Shown: positions 9,511 to 17,701, counted from the first letter of the stretch. The stretch is 64,000 nucleotides of DNA from Terasakiella magnetica (GCA_902729415.1 CACVCF010000179.1:1-64000), one strand, 5' to 3'. A program made the numbers and translations. Notes: generated from the sequence alone by a model not told the origin.

Positions 9511-10058
9511 GGGCGAACGGGAAAGTAATCGCTTTCAACACAGATGTAATAGCCCATCACCAGATAGGGCGACAGATTGGTATGGGCACCGCCGCCGCCC
9601 ACCGGCTGCAAGGTGGCGTCATCCATGGCGCCCAGCTTCGAGGCATCCGTCGTATACTCCCTGTAGCTGTATTTATTGGTGCCGGATACGAATTGGGGAT
9701 TAAGCATCAAGGCCGAGTTTGATGGTGCCGTCACCCGGTTCTGGCTTCCTTGGGTTTGAAGGGTATGCTTGTGCGCTGCCAGTTCGGCATAGGACAGGGT
9801 CACGGCGGTGGTGCCCAACTGCTCGCCATTGCTGTAGGTGACATTGCCCGAGGGGGGCGTTCCGGCATCGATGGTCACCCGTCCCAGCAAATTCGGCAGC
9901 TTGAAGGTTTTGCCGACGGTGCCGCCATAGGTATAGCCGATCACGGCGAAGAGCGGCTGGTTCGAGGTGATTGCCATCTCACAGCCATCGCAGAGATGCC
10001 AGCCCCGCGGGGTGAACGTGTAGGGGAAGGCGCGGATTTCTCCGAAAAAGGCATCCAT
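9507..10058 (-). CDS. Tail-collar/microcystin-dependent-protein-like protein (third of trio)
   Basis: This 183-residue member of the phage Tail_Collar (MdpB-like) family starts with the diagnostic GEIRAFPYTFTPRGWHLCDG, then LFAVIGYTYGGTVGKTFKLP and LPNLLGRV. The C-terminus ends in a YLVMGYYICVESDYFP block common to the family. GGGAGA lies six bases before its ATG. It follows the second paralogue by 15 bases and overlaps the GNAT gene. In phages such domains sit in short tail fibres, but this cluster has no head, tail-tube, lysis or integrase genes. It is more likely a chromosomal surface or secreted protein set. Confidence 0.88.
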   Translation of the reverse strand: MDAFFGEIRAFPYTFTPRGWHLCDGCEMAITSNQPLFAVIGYTYGGTVGKTFKLPNLLGRVTIDAGTPPSGNVTYSNGEQLGTTAVTLSYAELAAHKHTLQTQGSQNRVTAPSNSALMLNPQFVSGTNKYSYREYTTDASKLGAMDDATLQPVGGGGAHTNLSPYLVMGYYICVESDYFPVRP

Positions 10059-10073
10059 TTCGGTTCTCCCTGT

Positions 10074-10625
10074 TTAATTTCCCGGCTGCGGAAAGAGGCC
10101 TTGGGTGGCGATGATGTAGGTCAACGCCATAGAGGGCATCATGTTCGCGTGGGGGATGCTGTTGCCACTCGGCGCCACCGCCCCGCCATTGAGGGCGACC
10201 ATGGCCGCCGTCGAGACGTAGGGAACATAGGTGTTGGCGGTATCGACCGGATCGGCCAGGAGATTGCCCAGCGGGTTAAGGCTGGTCGCGGCAGCGGTGG
10301 TGGCGTTGAACCCATGGGTGTGCGGCGGAAGTTGGTCCGGGGTCAACGCCACGTCGGTCGTGCCGCCGTGAGCGCCCAGGGCATAAGCCGAGGTTGCCGG
10401 AGGGCCGGAGGAGGGAACCGGCGTGGGTGATGTCCCGATCACCATACGGCCGCGCAGATCGGGCAGGGCAAAGGTCTGGCCCGTGACGCCGCCATAGATA
10501 TTGCCGATCAGGGCGAACAATGCTTCGTAACCGGTGACGGGCAGGGTGCCGCCATCGCACAAGGCCCAGCCTTCAGGCGCGTAGTTACCGGCGAACAGCC
10601 GGATTTCACCCAGATATGGGTCCAT
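10074..10625 (-). CDS. Tail-collar/microcystin-dependent-protein-like protein (second of trio)
   Basis: This 183-residue paralogue opens with GEIRLFAGNYAPEGWALCDG and continues with LFALIGNIYGGVTGQTFALPDLRGRM, the collar-domain core. The central part (about residues 65-130) is rich in Ser/Thr/Pro/Ala, and the end reads MALTYIIATQGLFP, a near-universal C-terminal motif of the family. GGAGA lies seven bases upstream of its ATG. It is 33 bases downstream of the first paralogue. The three paralogues diverge in the middle and keep the termini, as expected for subunits that trimerise or co-assemble. Confidence 0.9.
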   Translation of the reverse strand: MDPYLGEIRLFAGNYAPEGWALCDGGTLPVTGYEALFALIGNIYGGVTGQTFALPDLRGRMVIGTSPTPVPSSGPPATSAYALGAHGGTTDVALTPDQLPPHTHGFNATTAAATSLNPLGNLLADPVDTANTYVPYVSTAAMVALNGGAVAPSGNSIPHANMMPSMALTYIIATQGLFPQPGN

Positions 10626-10658
10626 GATGTCTTCTCCGTTGTAAGGTCGGTGGCCGGA

Positions 10659-11234
10659 TCAGTCGCGGGGCGGGTAAATACCGTTGGTTGCGATGCAATA
10701 GGCCATGGCCATATAGGGTTGGCGGTTCTCGTGCCCGGCGCCGGTTCCGGTTGTTGAAACGGCACTGAAGTTGAGCGCGGCCAGAGGGGCTGGGGTCGCC
10801 GTACCGGTCCCTGATGCGGTGTAGAGCGCAGGTGCCGCAGGCATGCCTGCAGGCACGGGGCTTGGCTGGGCTGGTTGGGCGTAATAACCGCCCGCGGCGG
10901 GGCTGCTTGCCGCCGTTGCCGATGAGGCCAGCACCGTATGATGGTGTGGCGGCATCTGGGCTATGCCCAGGGCCACGGTCTCCACACCGCCTTTGCTGCC
11001 GATTCCGCCACTGATGGTATTCTGGCTCTGCCCCCCGGAGCAGGCGATGGCTCGTCCCCGCAGATCGGGCAGGGCGAAGGTGGTTTTTCCATCTCCGCCG
11101 AAGGAGTTGTACAGCAACGAGAACAATGCCTGATTTTGCGTCACTTGCAGCAGGGTTCCGTCGCAGACATGCCAATACTGCGGGACTCGGTCGTATGGAA
11201 ACATCCTGATCTCGCCAAGATAGAAATCGCTCAC
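10659..11234 (-). CDS. Tail-collar/microcystin-dependent-protein-like protein (first of trio)
   Basis: This 191-residue protein is the promoter-proximal member of the trio. The start is GTG with AAGGAGG seven bases upstream. Family motifs are LGEIRMFPYDRVPQYWHVCDG, FSLLYNSFGGDGKTTFALPDLRGR and the C-terminal MAMAYCIATNGIYPP. The middle is glycine/alanine rich, with H-H-H near residue 98 (MPPHHHTV), a His motif also seen in other family members. Its promoter region is shared with the divergent peptide/cyclase pair. The family name comes from a cyanobacterial gene whose expression depends on microcystin; its molecular function is not established. Confidence 0.9.
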   Translation of the reverse strand: MSDFYLGEIRMFPYDRVPQYWHVCDGTLLQVTQNQALFSLLYNSFGGDGKTTFALPDLRGRAIACSGGQSQNTISGGIGSKGGVETVALGIAQMPPHHHTVLASSATAASSPAAGGYYAQPAQPSPVPAGMPAAPALYTASGTGTATPAPLAALNFSAVSTTGTGAGHENRQPYMAMAYCIATNGIYPPRD

Positions 11235-11522
11235 GGGCGCCTCCTTGATGCATCACGACCCTACATGCATGGCAAGATTTATGCCTAAGCACGAAGATCC
11301 ATATGGTTGTCTGCTCTAGCTTATTTCGCGCTTAATCCAATATCAATACGTCACAGCACGCGCATAGGATGTATTTTAACGGATGCCTCATCCCGTATCT
11401 CTTCCTCGATCCGGCGGATAAAACTTCCATTCTTGCAGCCGAAGCGGGAATAGGCCAATAATGATATCCATGAACAACGGTGCCGCTAGGCTGGCGGTAC
11501 GCCATCATACGAGGTGACGGCT
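11235..11522. other. Divergent intergenic region between tail-collar and peptide/cyclase operons
   Basis: These 288 bases hold both sets of transcription signals but no convincing coding frame. The stretch 11290-11420 is markedly less GC-rich than its surroundings, which would fit promoters or recent acquisition. I could not assign a clear -35/-10 pair. At the right end, GAGGTGA (11511-11517) is the ribosome-binding site of the 51-residue peptide gene. Confidence 0.5.
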
Positions 11523-11678
11523 GTGACGACGGATGATCTGGACTGCACCGAAACCGCGCCTCCCCCTGCGCGTAAGTGTTGGACCGCGCCGGTTCTGACC
11601 GTCGCCCGCATCAATCAGGTCACCCTGAGCGGGACGGCGGTGGGGAATGAGCAATCCGGCACCCCAAGCCGGTCATAG
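11523..11678 (+). CDS. Candidate lasso-type RiPP precursor peptide (51 residues)
   Basis: The GTG start has a near-perfect GAGGTGA site eight bases upstream, strong support for translation. The peptide begins MTTDDLDCTETAPPPARK and then has C-W-T-A-P-V-L, matching the (Y/W)xxPxL leader motif recognised by lasso RiPP recognition elements. Thr34 followed by Leu35 fits the conserved Thr at position -2 of lasso leaders. Cleavage there would give a 16-residue core starting Ser36, with Glu43 at core position 8 (an allowed ring size) and tail QSGTPSRS. Ser at position 1 is known for some caulonodins. Its last 32 bases overlap the start of the cyclase-like gene in another frame. No mature product is shown; this is a motif-based call. 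Confidence 0.6.
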   Translation: MTTDDLDCTETAPPPARKCWTAPVLTVARINQVTLSGTAVGNEQSGTPSRS

Positions 11679-13623
11679 CGCGCTCGATCACGCCCCCCTT
11701 CCATCCTTCTCCGCCATGATCGGCCTGCCTCTTGCCGGCGTGCTCGGCCCCGAGACCGCCGGGGCGGCACGGCTGCTGCGGCGGGTCGCCGATGCCTTGC
11801 CCAGTCCCGGTCCCGGCTTCCGGGATGACGCGATGACGGCCCTTGGTCCACGCGGCCTGCTGTGGAGTCCGGCGGTGGCCAAGCCTGACGGCGGCCAATC
11901 TTTCTTGTTTCTAGGGCGTCTGGACAACCGAGACGAGGTCGCGGCAGCGCTTGATGCGCCCCTTTCCCTGGGCGACCGGCAGCTTGCCGCTTTGGCGTGG
12001 CGGCGCTGGGGAGATAAGGCGGCGGCCCGTCTGATCGGGGCTTTTGTTATCGTCGCTTGGGATACGTCATGCGAAGAGCTGGTTCTGGCGGCCGATCCAA
12101 TGGGGTGCGAAACCCTGTTCACCGCTTCCGGGCCGGATTGGTTCGCATTCGCCGGTCATCCTTTGGCCCTGGTGGGGTGCCCCGGCATTGGCGGCAAACC
12201 CGATATGGAGCATTTCTGCTTTTGGATGCTCAATCACCGCTCGCGTCATGACCGCAGCCTGTTCGCCGGAATCGGGCGGGTTCCGCCGGGCCATACCCTG
12301 CGGGTGAGGCGTGATGGCAAACGGTGTGACGCTTTCTGGCGGCCGGGCAGGGCGCCGCCGATCAGGTTCAGGCACGACGAGGATTATGTTCTGGCCATGC
12401 GCGAAATGCTCGATCGCGTGGTGGCGCCCCATATCCCGGCCGAGGGCGGGGTTGTGGCTGATTTGTCCGGCGGCCTGGATTCCGCCGCCGTGGTGGCGAC
12501 GGCGGCCCGTCTGGCGCCGCAATGCCGCATCACGACCGTCACCACCGTCGCCGAACCGGGGGCGCCCTATCCCGCGGCCCTGTCCTTGCGTGGCGATGGC
12601 GATTGGCAGGGGGCCTGCCGGGTGGCGGCGCTTTACCCCAATATCACGCCTCACCGCGTCGAGGCAGAGGGCCTCGACCCCTTCGAGATCGATCCGACGC
12701 CAGACTTCGCCGATCTGTGCTATCCGGTTCTCTCTCGGGATCTTCTGGGGTGGTGGGGGAGTAAGTACCGGGCGTTGCAGGCCATGGCCCCCGGACGGCT
12801 TCTGAGCGGCGATGGCGGTAATTTCACCTTCAGTCCCACCGGTTACGGTCTGTTTTCCGATCTGGCCGCCTCAGGTCATTGGCTGGACTTGATCCGCCAG
12901 GCGCGGGCGGCGGCGCGGGTTGGTGAGCGCCCGGTGCTGCCGATTTTGCTCTACCATTCCCTGCGGCCCAATATTCCAGTGGGGGTGCGGCGCTGGGGCC
13001 GATGGCTGCGGGGTAAGACGGCTCCGGCGTGGCAGGATTGGATTCCCCTGCGGCCCGCTGCCGCCAACAGGTTCGGTCTGATCGATGATATAACCCGCCG
13101 GGGCAGACTGCGGCCGAACGAACTGATCGGCAGTTCCCTCGACCAGTCGCGGGACCAGATCGAGGGCTATATTGGCAAAAATCATTGGCGAACTTGGCGC
13201 CACCGCCGGTTGGGCATCGACGTGCGGGCACCGTTGATGGACCCTCGCATGGTCGATTTCGCCTTGGCCCTGCCCCAGGATCAGTTCCTGCGGGGCGGCA
13301 CCGACCGGCTCCTTGCCCGCCGGAGCCTGGAGGATAGGGTCCCGTCATCGGTGGCCTGGGATCCCCGCCGCCACCGCCAATGTGCCGAGTGGCTTTTCCG
13401 CATGACGCGGTCCAGGCCGTATTGGATGGCCGATCTGGAGCGCATGGCGGATTCACCCCTGGCGCGGGACGTGCTGGACCTGCCGCGCCTGCGCGGCCTT
13501 GCCGAGGCGTGGCCGACACTGGATCAGGCCCGCGATCAGGTCTCGGTCCATCGTGAGATCCTGCAACCCGGCATCGCGGGGGGGCAGTTTCTGATGTGGA
13601 TGGAGCGGACCTTCGGGGCTTAG
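11647..13623 (+). CDS. Asparagine-synthetase-like protein, lasso-cyclase type
   Basis: This 658-residue protein has an N-terminal amidotransferase-like half and a C-terminal AsnB-type ATP-pyrophosphatase half. The P-loop is LSGGLDS with its Ser-Gly-Gly start at residue 274; a second nucleotide block is LLSGDGGNFTFS, and the late RAPLMDPRMVDFALALP motif is conserved. The usual catalytic Cys2 is missing: the domain begins MIGLPLAGVLG, where true AsnB has MCGI. It therefore probably does not hydrolyse glutamine, as in lasso-peptide cyclases. The FLGRLDNRDEVAAAL segment is typical of that group. ATG 11647 has GGTGGGG upstream but lies inside the peptide gene; ATG 11716 is an alternative without overlap. 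It would adenylate a side-chain carboxylate and form an amide. No leader peptidase gene is adjacent. Confidence 0.8.
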   Translation: MSNPAPQAGHSALDHAPLPSFSAMIGLPLAGVLGPETAGAARLLRRVADALPSPGPGFRDDAMTALGPRGLLWSPAVAKPDGGQSFLFLGRLDNRDEVAAALDAPLSLGDRQLAALAWRRWGDKAAARLIGAFVIVAWDTSCEELVLAADPMGCETLFTASGPDWFAFAGHPLALVGCPGIGGKPDMEHFCFWMLNHRSRHDRSLFAGIGRVPPGHTLRVRRDGKRCDAFWRPGRAPPIRFRHDEDYVLAMREMLDRVVAPHIPAEGGVVADLSGGLDSAAVVATAARLAPQCRITTVTTVAEPGAPYPAALSLRGDGDWQGACRVAALYPNITPHRVEAEGLDPFEIDPTPDFADLCYPVLSRDLLGWWGSKYRALQAMAPGRLLSGDGGNFTFSPTGYGLFSDLAASGHWLDLIRQARAAARVGERPVLPILLYHSLRPNIPVGVRRWGRWLRGKTAPAWQDWIPLRPAAANRFGLIDDITRRGRLRPNELIGSSLDQSRDQIEGYIGKNHWRTWRHRRLGIDVRAPLMDPRMVDFALALPQDQFLRGGTDRLLARRSLEDRVPSSVAWDPRRHRQCAEWLFRMTRSRPYWMADLERMADSPLARDVLDLPRLRGLAEAWPTLDQARDQVSVHREILQPGIAGGQFLMWMERTFGA

Positions 13624-13742
13624 GGTTTTTCGCATTTAAGTTGAATTAGAAAATCGAAAAACTCTTGAGCCCTGAAAAAGCAGAGCTTTTTCGCATACAC
13701 AGAAACCTAGAGTGCTTCAGGCTAAACCTGATGCACTCTAGG
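13621..13742. repeat. 122-bp two-hairpin intergenic repeat, copy 1
   Basis: This element is nearly identical to 19586-19708. It starts at the TAG stop of the cyclase-like gene and ends in CTCTAGG, which supplies the TAG stop of the leftward 72-residue gene. The first hairpin pairs CGAAAAA-CTCT with AGAG-C-TTTTTCG and ends in a T-run. The second pairs AGAGTGCTTCAGG with CCTGATGCACTCT around CTAAA. It looks like a bidirectional terminator module. Confidence 0.85.
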
Positions 13743-13956
13743 TTTTCGGCTTGCTGGCGGTGCCGTCGAAGGGCGTCTGGCTGAGCGGCGCGGTTTCGAC
13801 ATCGACCTTCAGGCTGGCGGCATATTGCTCGCGCCATTCCCGGTCGGTCTGGCCCGAGCGTTTGCGCGCCTGGGCCTTCTTGACACAATCTTGAATGATT
13901 TGTTCCGTGGGGGTCAGCTTTTTGGGCGGCTGGGTCGGTTTCTTGACCTTGGGCAT
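13738..13956 (-). CDS. Small basic protein of unknown function
   Basis: The 72-residue product starts MPKVKKPTQPPKKLTPTEQ and is rich in Lys, Pro and Gln. A helical middle (about residues 18-50; IIQDCVKKAQARKR) is followed by a polar tail. I do not recognise a family. The ATG has GGAGG seven bases upstream, which makes real translation likely despite the short length. Its stop codon lies inside the 122-bp repeat. It is transcribed in the same direction as the phosphatase/kinase block, but it lies downstream of the phosphatase gene with 88 bases between, so it may be independent. Confidence 0.6.
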   Translation of the reverse strand: MPKVKKPTQPPKKLTPTEQIIQDCVKKAQARKRSGQTDREWREQYAASLKVDVETAPLSQTPFDGTASKPKT

Positions 13957-14044
13957 AGAGCCTCCGGGGGGGGGCCGCGGGGAGAAATCCCCACAGAAAC
14001 ACCACCATGCCCCCCATCGCCGGATAAAGTCCAGAACGGCTGTC

Positions 14045-15688
14045 TTATACCAAGGGCCGGAACGCGATGAAGGTCATGTCGTCGCGGTAGGGCTGATCGT
14101 CGCGCCATGCATCCAGGGCGGCGAACAGCTTCGTCTTCTGTTCGTCCAACGGCAGATGCGCCAGCCCGGCCAAGGTCTCTTGCAGGCGACGGCGGCCGAA
14201 CAGGCGGCGTTTCGGCCCGCCCATGTGGTCGGTGACCCCATCGGTATAGAGATAGAAGGTCGAGCCCGGCTGAATGGTGATCTTGTGGCTGTCGAAGCGG
14301 GCGTCGGCGGGTGAATCCCGATAGCCCAGGCTCATGCGGTTACCCCGGATGACTTGGAATTGCCCGTCGGCCCAGATGGTCAGCGGCAGGTTCGCCCCGG
14401 AGAAGGTCACGGTCTGGTTCCGGGTATCCAACACGCAGATGGCGGCGTCGAGGCCGTCATTGGCGGGGGCGTCGGCCCGATCCTGGCGCAGCGCCGACTT
14501 CACCAAGAAGTTGAGCAGGCCCAGGATCACCGCCGGGTCGTCGTGGCCGTGATGGTGGAGGATACGAGCCAGAATCGACGACACTACCGCGGTCATGAAG
14601 GCGCCGGGCACACCGTGGCCGGTGCAATCCATCACCGCGATCACCGTCTTGTCGCCGAAGCGTCCGGTCCAGTAATAATCGCCGCCGACGATATCGAAGG
14701 GCCGCCAGCCAATGGTGAATTCGGCCACCGCGCCTTCCAGTACTCCGTCATCGGGCAGCAGGGCGGTCTGGATGCGGCTGGCGTAGCGGATGCCGTCGGA
14801 GATGAAGCGGTTGGTCTTTTCCAACTCGGCGGTGCGGTCGCGGACCCGCTGTTCCAGATCGCGGGCCAGGGCGGCCAGGGCGCCCTCGGCGGTGTCGCGG
14901 GCTTCCAGACCCCGCTGCGATTCGGTCAGCAGCGTATTGACGGTACCCACCAGCAGCCCCAATTCGTCGCCCTTGTGGCGTTCGGGCGCGCTGACCAGGA
15001 AGGCCCCCGGGCGGGCGGGGTCCACCGTGGCGATCTCGCCGGTGATCCGCAGCAGCGGCTTGGTGATCAGGCCATAGAACACCGCCACCACCAGCAGGCA
15101 CAGCAGTGCCGTCCGGGTGGCTCCCGCCGCCGCATTGGCGGTGACGTGGCTGAGATAGCGGTTCATCAGGCGGCCGGGATCAAGGCGCAGCTCCAGCCGT
15201 CCGACATCGCTGGCCACGCCTTCCTTATGGGCGGTGCGCAGGAACTGGCCGTGGGTGACCACGTCGCCGAACAGGCGATCGGCGAGATCGGGCAGGGAGG
15301 TCGGAGTCGGGGGACGCTGCATCTGGCCCAGGATGTCGCCGAAATTATCGGACAGCCGGACCTCGGCGACCATGGGGTCCAGCGACAGGCCGGTCACCAC
15401 CTCTCCCGCCAGATCGGAACTCAGCATGAAGGCGGCTTCCACCGCCAATCCCCGCACCAGAGCCAGATTTGCCGAGGTGGTGTCCTTGACCTCCTGGCGC
15501 ATGCTCCGGTAATCGGCCATCAGATCCCAGATCCCGGAAATAGCGCCGAGGCCAAGCGCGATCACCAGCGTCGCCACCGCCTGTTTGAACGACAGACCGT
15601 GCAAAACACCGATGGTTCGTTTTCCGGTGAGATGGGAGGGGGGAACTTGAGGCAAGGCCGACCAGGGATTGGGTTGATCAGCTTTCAT
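14045..15688 (-). CDS. Membrane-bound SpoIIE/PP2C-type serine phosphatase with HAMP
   Basis: From ATG 15688 this is 547 residues: a membrane helix near residues 30-50, a periplasmic sensor region, a second helix near 175-195, a HAMP segment, a coiled coil (DLEQRVRDRTAELEKTNRF) and a SpoIIE-like PP2C domain (about 310-545). Phosphatase motifs are GGDYYW, VMDCTGHGVPGAFMT, the LYTDGVTDHMGG block and RDDMTFIAFR, so the metal-binding aspartates are present. Such proteins usually dephosphorylate an anti-sigma-factor antagonist (compare SiaA), but no partner gene is here. An ATG at 15751 would overlap the kinase gene; 15688, just after the kinase stop, is preferred though its ribosome site is weak. 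Confidence 0.85.
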   Translation of the reverse strand: MKADQPNPWSALPQVPPSHLTGKRTIGVLHGLSFKQAVATLVIALGLGAISGIWDLMADYRSMRQEVKDTTSANLALVRGLAVEAAFMLSSDLAGEVVTGLSLDPMVAEVRLSDNFGDILGQMQRPPTPTSLPDLADRLFGDVVTHGQFLRTAHKEGVASDVGRLELRLDPGRLMNRYLSHVTANAAAGATRTALLCLLVVAVFYGLITKPLLRITGEIATVDPARPGAFLVSAPERHKGDELGLLVGTVNTLLTESQRGLEARDTAEGALAALARDLEQRVRDRTAELEKTNRFISDGIRYASRIQTALLPDDGVLEGAVAEFTIGWRPFDIVGGDYYWTGRFGDKTVIAVMDCTGHGVPGAFMTAVVSSILARILHHHGHDDPAVILGLLNFLVKSALRQDRADAPANDGLDAAICVLDTRNQTVTFSGANLPLTIWADGQFQVIRGNRMSLGYRDSPADARFDSHKITIQPGSTFYLYTDGVTDHMGGPKRRLFGRRRLQETLAGLAHLPLDEQKTKLFAALDAWRDDQPYRDDMTFIAFRPLV

Positions 15689-15710
15689 GATATGCCGTGC
15701 AGGTCCGCTG

Positions 15711-17042
15711 TCACGCGCAATTGTGCTTATGAGCCGGTGAAATGCTGACACGCAATCCCCCCAGCTCCGAGCGGTCGAATTCCAGCCGGTGGCCGGTCAC
15801 CATGGTGAGGTCGGAAACGATGGCCAGCCCCAGTCCCGAGCCGGGAGCGGTCTCATCCAGCCGGGCGCCGCGGCGGGTGGCGATCTCGATCTCCTCGGGA
15901 GTAAGGCCTGGGCCGTCATCCTCCACCGTCAGAATTTCGTCACGGGCGACCAGCCGCACCCGCTGCGCCGCCCATTTGCAGGCGTTATCCAGCAGATTGC
16001 CCAGGACTTCCGCCAGATCGTCCTGGTCTCCCGCAAATACCGCGCCGGGGGCGCAGAGGACGTCGATTTCAAGCCGCCGCTCGGCGTGAATGCGGCGCAT
16101 GGCAGCGGCCAGCTCTTCGGCGATCACGGCCACCGGCACTCGAAGCCCGACGGCCCGTGCCGATGAGGCTTCGGCGCGGGCATGACTGAGATTGATCTCC
16201 ACCAGCCGGGTCATGCGTTCGATCTGGGCGGTGGTGATGGCGGGATCGGGAGATGGACTGGATAGCTCCACCCTCAGCACCGCCAGCGGCGTCTTCAGGC
16301 CATGGGCCAGATTGCCCACATGAGTGCGGGCGCGCTCGATCAGTTGGGCGTCATGGTCGAGAACGTCATTCATGGCGGCCACCAGGGGGGCCACTTCCTG
16401 GGGGTAGGTACCGCCCAGACGCCCGCCGCCCTGGCGCAGGGCATCCAGTTCGGCGGCAAGGTACTTCAATGGGCTGAGACCGTAGCCCACCTGCACCGCC
16501 ACCGCGGCGATCAGCCCCAGGCCCAGCGCCGCCAGCGCCGCCAGCAGCAAAAGGTCGAAGCGATGCACCTCCTCATCCACTTCCTGGCGCGAAGCGGCGA
16601 TGGTCATGTGCAGGCGGGCGGCGCTTTCGGGAAAGGCGACGTCGCGCTCCACCACCGCCAGCCGTTCGCCGCGCGGTCCGGTGAGATCCCGGGTCTGGAT
16701 GGCGCCCAGGGTGCCGGTCGTGGCCACCGTCAGGGCCGAGTCCCATAGCGACCGCGACCGCGCCGGGATTTCGGTGCCATCCGAGACTTGCCAGTACCAG
16801 CCGGAATAGGGCTGGTCGAAGCGCGGCTCGCCCACTGGGCGCCCCACCGTCACCGTGCCGTCGGGTAAGATGTCCACCACCGCCGCCAAGGCCCGCAGAT
16901 GGGCCTCCAGCCGCAGGATAAAACCGCGCTCGGCGGCGTCGCGGAAGGCGTGGCCCAGCACCCAGCCTCCCAAGGCCAGGGCCAGGGTCAGCCACAGCCC
17001 CGCTCCCAGGATCAGACGGCCACGCAGCGACCGGGGGGTCAT
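15711..17042 (-). CDS. Sensor histidine kinase (PhoQ-like)
   Basis: This 443-residue kinase has two membrane segments (about residues 10-32 and 160-185) enclosing a periplasmic domain, then HAMP, a HisKA dimerization helix with the H-box NLAHGLKTPLAVL, and a HATPase domain. The N box reads NLLDNACKWA, the G1 box DDGPGLT and the G2 box GSGLGLAIV, so it should be active. The start overlaps the response-regulator stop as ATGA, marking them as a cognate pair. Its neighbours (PepSY protein, divergent SHP cytochrome operon) suggest a redox, oxygen or nitrogen-oxide signal, but the ligand is not readable. Confidence 0.93.
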   Translation of the reverse strand: MTPRSLRGRLILGAGLWLTLALALGGWVLGHAFRDAAERGFILRLEAHLRALAAVVDILPDGTVTVGRPVGEPRFDQPYSGWYWQVSDGTEIPARSRSLWDSALTVATTGTLGAIQTRDLTGPRGERLAVVERDVAFPESAARLHMTIAASRQEVDEEVHRFDLLLLAALAALGLGLIAAVAVQVGYGLSPLKYLAAELDALRQGGGRLGGTYPQEVAPLVAAMNDVLDHDAQLIERARTHVGNLAHGLKTPLAVLRVELSSPSPDPAITTAQIERMTRLVEINLSHARAEASSARAVGLRVPVAVIAEELAAAMRRIHAERRLEIDVLCAPGAVFAGDQDDLAEVLGNLLDNACKWAAQRVRLVARDEILTVEDDGPGLTPEEIEIATRRGARLDETAPGSGLGLAIVSDLTMVTGHRLEFDRSELGGLRVSISPAHKHNCA

Positions 17043-17701
17043 GGCGGCGGCTCCATACGCCAGCCCTGGCCGCGCAAGGTGTGGATCACCTCGACCTTGA
17101 GCTTGCGGCGGATACGAGCGACCAGCACGTCAAGGACGTTGGAATCGGGGTCTGCGTCGCGGTCATAGACGTGTTCGACCAACTCGGTCCGCCCCACCAC
17201 CCGGCCTTGATGGTGGGCAAGATAAGACAGGATGCGGAATTCCTGGGCGGTCAGCGCCACCGGCATGCCGTCTCGCGCCACCCGGCCGCCGACGGTGTCG
17301 ATGCGCAAGGGGCCGCAGATGATTTCGGGTGAGGAATGCCCGGCGGCGCGGCGGATCAGGGCGCGGATGCGGGTCACCACTTCTTCCATTTCGAAGGGCT
17401 TGGTGACGTAATCGTCGGCCCCGGCATTGAAGGCTGCCGCCTTTTCTGCCCAGCGCGAGCGCGCCGTCAGCACCAGGACCGGGACCGCCCGCTTGGCCTC
17501 ACGCCAACGGCCCAGCACGGTGATGCCGTCCAGTTTGGGCAATCCCAGGTCCAGCACCACCGCGTCATAGGATTCGGTGTCACCGAGATACCAGCCCTCT
17601 TCACCATCGAAGGCGATATCAACGGCGAATCCAGCCGCCTCCAGGGACTGTTCCAACCGGAGATTAAGTTGGGGCTCATCCTCGACCACCAGAACCTTCA
17701 T
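17039..17701 (-). CDS. OmpR/PhoP-family response regulator
   Basis: This 220-residue regulator has an N-terminal receiver domain (phosphoacceptor Asp in AVVLDLGLPKLDG, acidic pair in VVEDEP, Lys in YVTKPFE) and a C-terminal winged-helix domain (LTAQEFRILSYLAHHQGRVV, then VLDVLVARIRRKL). I placed the start at ATG 17701, which overlaps the PepSY stop as ATGA. The longer open frame upstream is the shadow of the PepSY gene. The likely binding site is the 11-bp-phased direct repeat at 18021-18037, in the promoter region shared with the cytochrome operon, implying autoregulation and control of both sides. Confidence 0.94.
   Translation of the reverse strand: MKVLVVEDEPQLNLRLEQSLEAAGFAVDIAFDGEEGWYLGDTESYDAVVLDLGLPKLDGITVLGRWREAKRAVPVLVLTARSRWAEKAAAFNAGADDYVTKPFEMEEVVTRIRALIRRAAGHSSPEIICGPLRIDTVGGRVARDGMPVALTAQEFRILSYLAHHQGRVVGRTELVEHVYDRDADPDSNVLDVLVARIRRKLKVEVIHTLRGQGWRMEPPP

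Noticed and set aside
8956-11234. Prophage or tailocin
   Set aside because: Only collar-domain proteins and an acetyltransferase are present; no integrase, portal, sheath, tube, holin, lysin or attachment repeats.
14354-15748. 464-codon rightward frame over the phosphatase gene
   Set aside because: Antisense to a well-supported SpoIIE-type phosphatase with intact motifs; no ribosome site or family signature.
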